A DNA stretch of 64,000 nt from an uncultured Roseburia sp. (GTDB taxonomy: Bacteria; Bacillota; Clostridia; Lachnospirales; Lachnospiraceae). Numbering within the stretch: position 1 is the first letter of the stretch; every line of letters starts with the position of its first letter. Location: the NCBI GenBank assembly GCA_910587865.1, contig CAJUNX010000008.1:54453-118452 (forward strand). The letters are read 5' to 3'. Shown here piece by piece: positions 61,063-64,000 of the stretch. A program made the translations under genes and the position numbers. Below the pieces are notes generated by a model. The model was given only the letters and a program-made list of their open reading frames with translations. It was not told where the DNA came from and did not search any database.

Positions 61063-61136
61063 GTCCTCGTAGCTCAGCTGGATAGAGCACACGCCTCCTA
61101 AGCGTGGGGTCGGAAGTTCAAATCTTCTCGGGGACG
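61063..61136 (+). tRNA. tRNA-Arg (anticodon CCT)
   Basis: 74-base cloverleaf: acceptor GTCCTCG/CGGGGAC, D arm TAGCTCAGCTGGATAGAGC, anticodon stem CACGC/GCGTG with loop CTCCTAA and anticodon CCT at 61097-61099, T arm GGAAGTTCAAATCTTC, discriminator G. Reads AGG. Its 3' end faces the integrase gene of the adjacent element, a common attachment site. Confidence 0.93.
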
Positions 61137-61381
61137 CTGAAATGCCGTAACTTCAAGGGTTGCGGCATTTTTGTTCCTTCAGGGATTCCAACATAACCTC
61201 CTTTCATGGCTGTATTTTCGACCTGCCGCCTGTGGGGGAAGTCTTAAAAGGAATCGAACCTCCTGGCGGGAAAAACAAGGTCTGCTAATCATTCTGCTAA
61301 TTCTCGCTTATTGAACATTTTTTGTTCAATAAGATGTCCCGTTATGTACTCCCGTTGCATCCCATGTTATCCTGTGTCGTC
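61137..61381. other. Left-end (att) region of the integrative element
   Basis: Between tRNA-Arg and the integrase stop. It contains the tRNA terminator, the direct repeats CTGCTAAT near 61281 and 61293, a TTATTGAACA/TGTTCAATAA inverted repeat (about 61309-61333), and, read on the minus strand, GGAGGTTCGATTCC (about 61250-61263), which resembles a tRNA T arm. These are the kinds of short repeats bound by tyrosine recombinases. The exact crossover site cannot be set without the other end. Confidence 0.45.
61140..61174 (+). terminator. Terminator after tRNA-Arg
   Basis: AAATGCCGTAAC/GTTGCGGCATTT stem followed by TTTGTT, starting four bases after the tRNA. It lies between the tRNA and the integrase. 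Confidence 0.8.
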
Positions 61382-62812
61382 TCATGCACCGAGCATTTTT
61401 TTTGCAAGCTGCGTCATAATCTGGTCGCCATACTGCTCGATGAATTTCTGAGTGAAAGCGTCCATCGCCTGCGGGGATGATTCCAGCTGTTTCATCATAA
61501 CGTCCGGGTTGGGCACGGAACCGCTTTCCTCTCCCTGGAGGCTGCGCTCCACGGGGCGCATATCGGGGTTGGAGTAAAAAGCCGTCTCAAATTTCTGTGC
61601 GTTGATCTTGCGGTCTTCGTCCAGGATATGCGCATAGATTTCCGTGATCATGTCAATCTGTGCATGTCCGGTATCTCCCTGGGTAGCTTTGAGATCCCCT
61701 TTGTTCAGTTTCAGCTTGTAGGTCGTGCTGGAGTGACGCAGGGAGTGAAATACTACATTGGGCAGGCCGGCAGACTTTTTAAGGCGTTCAAACTGGTTGC
61801 CAATGATGCGGTCCTCGCAGGGCCTTCCCGTTTCCTGAGCCAGTACCAGGTTGTAGTCTGTATAGTCCGGCCCCATGAACTCTTTCAGCCTGTCCTGCTT
61901 TTCCTTCCAGTCGCGCAGGATAAGGGCAAGGGTTTTGGGAAGCCATACCTTACGGATGCTGCTTTCTGTTTTCGGCTTTTTCAGGACAAGCCTGGTGGAT
62001 GATTTGCCGCCCATCAGCCTGGGGAATACAAAAAGGATATCCTTTTCCCCAAGTGCGTCAATCGCCCTCTGGTCAACACGGGTAAGTTCCTTTTCAATCC
62101 ATACATATGCGTTATCGTTTGCAATGTCTTCATCTGCGATGTGGAGGCAGTCCCAGGTCAGGCCGGTAATCTCCCCCATCCGCATGGAGCAGGCAAAAGC
62201 CAGATTGATCGCAATGTAGAGTTTTCCATCCTGGCAGTTGTCGAGGGCCTGGCGGATGATATCCGCCGTCCAGATTGCCCGGACTTTCTTTTCCCGTTTC
62301 GGCAGGTCGGCATCCTCAAAAGGGTTTTTGCCGATGATATCCCACCGGACTGCCTGATGGAAAGCGCACCGGAGGAGCTTGATAATCTTTTCGATGGTGC
62401 AGGGCGTCACATACTCCGTTTTCGCATGGCGGTATGGAGTATTTACAGGGGCTGTTTTCTGAAGCTGCTGGATATATTTATCCACAGTCCTTTTGTTGAT
62501 GTCCTGGACAACAAGGTTTCCAATCAGCGGATTGATATAGTTATTGATCAGTGCCGTATTGCTGGCGTAGATTGAAAGCCCCCATTTCTTTTCTCCATAA
62601 AGCTCCACAAACTCCTTTAAGAAATCCTCCACTGTTGTTGTATTGGGCGGGATAAAAGTTCCGTTGTCAAGATCGGCTTCCACCGCTGATTTTCTTTTCC
62701 TCGCCTCTGCTTTGGTGTTGAATGTTTCCCATTTCTGTCTTTTCTGCCCTTCCTGATCTGTATAGGTATAGACGACAGCATGTTTTTTTCCTCTTTTTTG
62801 AATTGATGCCAT
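61382..62812 (-). CDS. int: Tyrosine-recombinase integrase of an integrative element
   Basis: Site-specific recombinase of 476 aa. An N-terminal AP2-like arm-binding domain (MASIQKRGKKHAVVYTYTDQ, with WETFNTKAEARKRKSAVEAD) and a SAM-like core-binding domain (about 60-160) precede the catalytic domain. There the Arg lies in FACSMRMGEITGL, His/Arg in FHSLRHSSTT, the second His in GDTGHAQIDMI and the Tyr nucleophile in TEIYAHI. A C-terminal tail of 80 residues follows. It is transcribed toward tRNA-Arg, with the excisionase gene just upstream, as at the end of Tn916-like conjugative elements. Confidence 0.93.
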   Translation of the reverse strand: MASIQKRGKKHAVVYTYTDQEGQKRQKWETFNTKAEARKRKSAVEADLDNGTFIPPNTTTVEDFLKEFVELYGEKKWGLSIYASNTALINNYINPLIGNLVVQDINKRTVDKYIQQLQKTAPVNTPYRHAKTEYVTPCTIEKIIKLLRCAFHQAVRWDIIGKNPFEDADLPKREKKVRAIWTADIIRQALDNCQDGKLYIAINLAFACSMRMGEITGLTWDCLHIADEDIANDNAYVWIEKELTRVDQRAIDALGEKDILFVFPRLMGGKSSTRLVLKKPKTESSIRKVWLPKTLALILRDWKEKQDRLKEFMGPDYTDYNLVLAQETGRPCEDRIIGNQFERLKKSAGLPNVVFHSLRHSSTTYKLKLNKGDLKATQGDTGHAQIDMITEIYAHILDEDRKINAQKFETAFYSNPDMRPVERSLQGEESGSVPNPDVMMKQLESSPQAMDAFTQKFIEQYGDQIMTQLAKKMLGA

Positions 62813-62832
62813 ATATGCAGGCTCCTTTCCTG

Positions 62833-63042
62833 TTAAATGTTATTATCTCCATCAAGCCATTCGTCAAAGGATTTTCTGGAGATTCTCAGCTTTTTGCCAA
62901 TACGGACTGTTTTGAATGCATTTGCAGAGCACAGTTTGTAAATGGAACGTTTGCTTACACCAAGAATCTCTGCTGCTTCCGCAACAGAATAACTCCTTTT
63001 TTCCGAATCGGCATTTGGAATAGCGTTTCTATGTTCAGCCAC
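62833..63042 (-). CDS. xis: Excisionase / helix-turn-helix DNA-binding protein
   Basis: 69-aa MerR-like excisionase (DUF3173/HTH_17 class). The domain reads YSVAEAAEILGVSKRSIYKL followed by NAFKTVRIGKKLRISRKSFDEWL. It ends 20 bases before the integrase start and is in the same operon. It would bind the element ends and direct excision. AAAGGAGGAC precedes the ATG. Confidence 0.88.
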   Translation of the reverse strand: MAEHRNAIPNADSEKRSYSVAEAAEILGVSKRSIYKLCSANAFKTVRIGKKLRISRKSFDEWLDGDNNI

Positions 63043-63448
63043 AATGTCCTCCTTTCTGTGTGGCTGGAAAGAGCCTACGGTTTCTTACACATATATAACT
63101 TACGATTTTCAGCCAGCCACTGCAACAAAAAATAAAAACAACACGTTCTAATTCTAAAAAATCAGTTTTTATTTCCACATGACACCCTGGGCCACTTCCT
63201 GCGCCGGAGTTCCCGCCGCGTATTTCCAGGCCGTGCTGTGCAGCGATTAAGCAGGGGCAGGCTTTTTATGGCAGACCTGTCCCATGCACCTGTATAACTC
63301 CCAGTACCATGCTATGAAATTGTCAATGTACGTTCTATGGCATCTTTTTAAATGACCTATATAATAATAAAATAGGATGAAAACCAGATATTTCTGCAAA
63401 AATCAGAAATTTTTTATTTTCCTTTATACTATATATAGTTTTAGTTTG

Positions 63449-63477
63449 TTGACTGATTCTATATTTTGTGTTACACT
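63449..63477 (+). promoter_or_regulatory. Promoter of the element's rightward operon
   Basis: TTGACT at 63449-63454 and TACACT at 63472-63477 with a 17-base spacer in the AT-rich gap to the right of the excisionase gene. A leader of over 300 bases separates it from the next start codon. Confidence 0.6.
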
Positions 63478-63510
63478 TCCCTTGTAATTGATTTTTGTGC
63501 ACATCCTTTT

Positions 63511-63570
63511 ATGGAGATACAGGCAGAAATATCTGTATGCGGCATAACCCCGCATTGCACACGCTGTTAA
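63511..63570 (+). CDS. Possible leader peptide
   Basis: A 19-codon ORF MEIQAEISVCGITPHCTRC-stop with three Cys in its second half, located between the promoter and two terminator-like hairpins. The ribosome site is weak. Its position fits a transcription-attenuation leader peptide, but this rests on arrangement only. Confidence 0.35.
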   Translation: MEIQAEISVCGITPHCTRC

Positions 63571-63585
63571 GTTTGTATGATTGTG

Positions 63586-63634
63586 CCAGCAGTATCACTA
63601 CGCCCTGTGAGTGATATACCGCTGGTTTTTATTT
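63586..63634 (+). terminator. Attenuator-like hairpin 1 in the element leader
   Basis: CCAGC(A)GT-ATCACT pairs with AGTGAT-AT-AC(C)GCTGG (63610-63625), followed by TTTTTATTTT. It lies 16 bases after the possible leader peptide and 170 bases before the next gene. Confidence 0.7.
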
Positions 63635-63661
63635 TGGAAAATTTTATTATCTCTTTTCAGA

Positions 63662-63730
63662 GCAGGAATGACACGGGTTCACAGGAAACTGCGGACGTTA
63701 GAAATATCAGAGAGTCATTCCTGCTTTTTT
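63662..63730 (+). terminator. Attenuator-like hairpin 2 in the element leader
   Basis: GCAGGAATGAC (63662-63672) pairs perfectly with GTCATTCCTGC (63714-63724) across a 41-base loop, followed by six T. The unusually large loop suggests a conditional terminator rather than a simple one. Confidence 0.7.
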
Positions 63731-63801
63731 GCTGCCTGAAAGCCGGAAGGCATATAAGGATACAACAACATTCACAAGGAAGAAAGGAAGGTGGAGAGCG
63801 A

Positions 63802-64000
63802 TTGCAGAAAGTAAGATGGCTGGATCAGGAATGTAACAAATGCGGCAGGCAGTTAAACAGCTGGGATGCCCGGTTATCGAAAACCCTGGCGTACAAATAC
63901 CCGTGCTGTGAATCCTGTATTGCCGGGGAATATGATATGCCGGCGGAAAGACTGCGGGACCGTATGGAAGACTATTTTGGGATGCGTCCCTGCCAGGGGC
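63802..64000 (+). CDS. Cysteine-rich element protein, partial (runs off the window)
   Basis: First 66 codons of an ORF opening with TTG after GAAGGTGGAGAG. It has two CxxC-type pairs (ECNKCGRQLN and PCCESC) and a C-terminal RDRMEDYFGMRPCQ helix, suggesting a small zinc-ribbon protein. It is the first gene of the element's rightward operon and probably a conserved accessory protein of Clostridial conjugative elements. Family not identified; the C terminus is missing. Confidence 0.6.
   Translation, partial: MQKVRWLDQECNKCGRQLNSWDARLSKTLAYKYPCCESCIAGEYDMPAERLRDRMEDYFGMRPCQG

Overview
The window looks like a chromosome segment from an anaerobic, spore-forming Clostridia of the Lachnospiraceae type. 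The pointers are the Firmicutes-style orders gdpP-rplI-dnaB and rpsF-ssb-rpsR, a tyrosine T-box leader, a spore-coat/ferritin-like protein, a 2-oxoacid:ferredoxin oxidoreductase next to a rubrerythrin, and a large set of cytoplasmic glycosidases with ABC sugar importers. No 16S or other species marker is present, so the genus is inferred only.

Layout. 1-7.0 kb is a housekeeping block on the minus strand: DnaB, L9, the c-di-AMP phosphodiesterase GdpP, a lipoprotein, S18-SSB-S6 and a small alarmone synthetase. 7.1-12.5 kb holds an AraC remnant, a divergently transcribed hydrolase and DUF4038-type glycosidase pair, an AT-rich two-gene cassette with a VapD-like protein, and a LacI regulator. 12.5-17.4 kb is an ABC-2 exporter with its two-component system. 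17.5-23 kb holds the oxidoreductase, rubrerythrin and a HAD phosphatase. 23-26 kb is an ECF sigma/anti-sigma pair and a ferritin-like coat protein. 26.2-28.2 kb is the T-box-controlled tyrS.

28.2-29.7 kb is a mobile-element graveyard. It has stubs of a serine recombinase and of an IS1634-type transposase, then a PemK/MazF-family toxin gene followed by two tandem structured RNA units. These units have their own promoter and terminator and show compensatory stem changes. I consider this the most interesting locus. 29.8-36.5 kb holds a radical SAM protein, an unrecognised repeat-containing protein, a GH3 glycosidase and an AraC regulator. 36.5-37.1 kb is more transposase debris.

37.2-59.5 kb is a long co-directional carbohydrate region on the minus strand. 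One ABC importer sits with a YesM/YesN-type sensor pair and two binding lipoproteins. An LplABC-type importer is translationally coupled to a GH31 glycosidase and a MATE transporter. A ROK repressor follows, then a kinase-isomerase-cupin-AKR-aldolase operon. Near-identical 14-bp candidate operators lie at the kinase and MATE promoters, tying import, hydrolysis and catabolism into one regulon. The logic is isomerase, ketose kinase, class II aldolase, aldehyde reductase. The substrate is not evident; a fucose-, pentose- or sulfoquinovose-type pathway would all fit.

59.6-64 kb has tRNA-Ala(GGC), a gene-poor stretch, a broken tRNA-Arg copy, an intact tRNA-Arg(CCT), and then the left end of an integrative element that runs off the window: integrase, excisionase, a leader with two terminator-like hairpins and a cysteine-rich ORF.

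Four copies of a ~154-bp structured dispersed repeat, a second small hairpin repeat, a 144-bp tandem duplication at a gene junction, and repetitive in-frame linker insertions in four unrelated proteins are additional unexplained structure.
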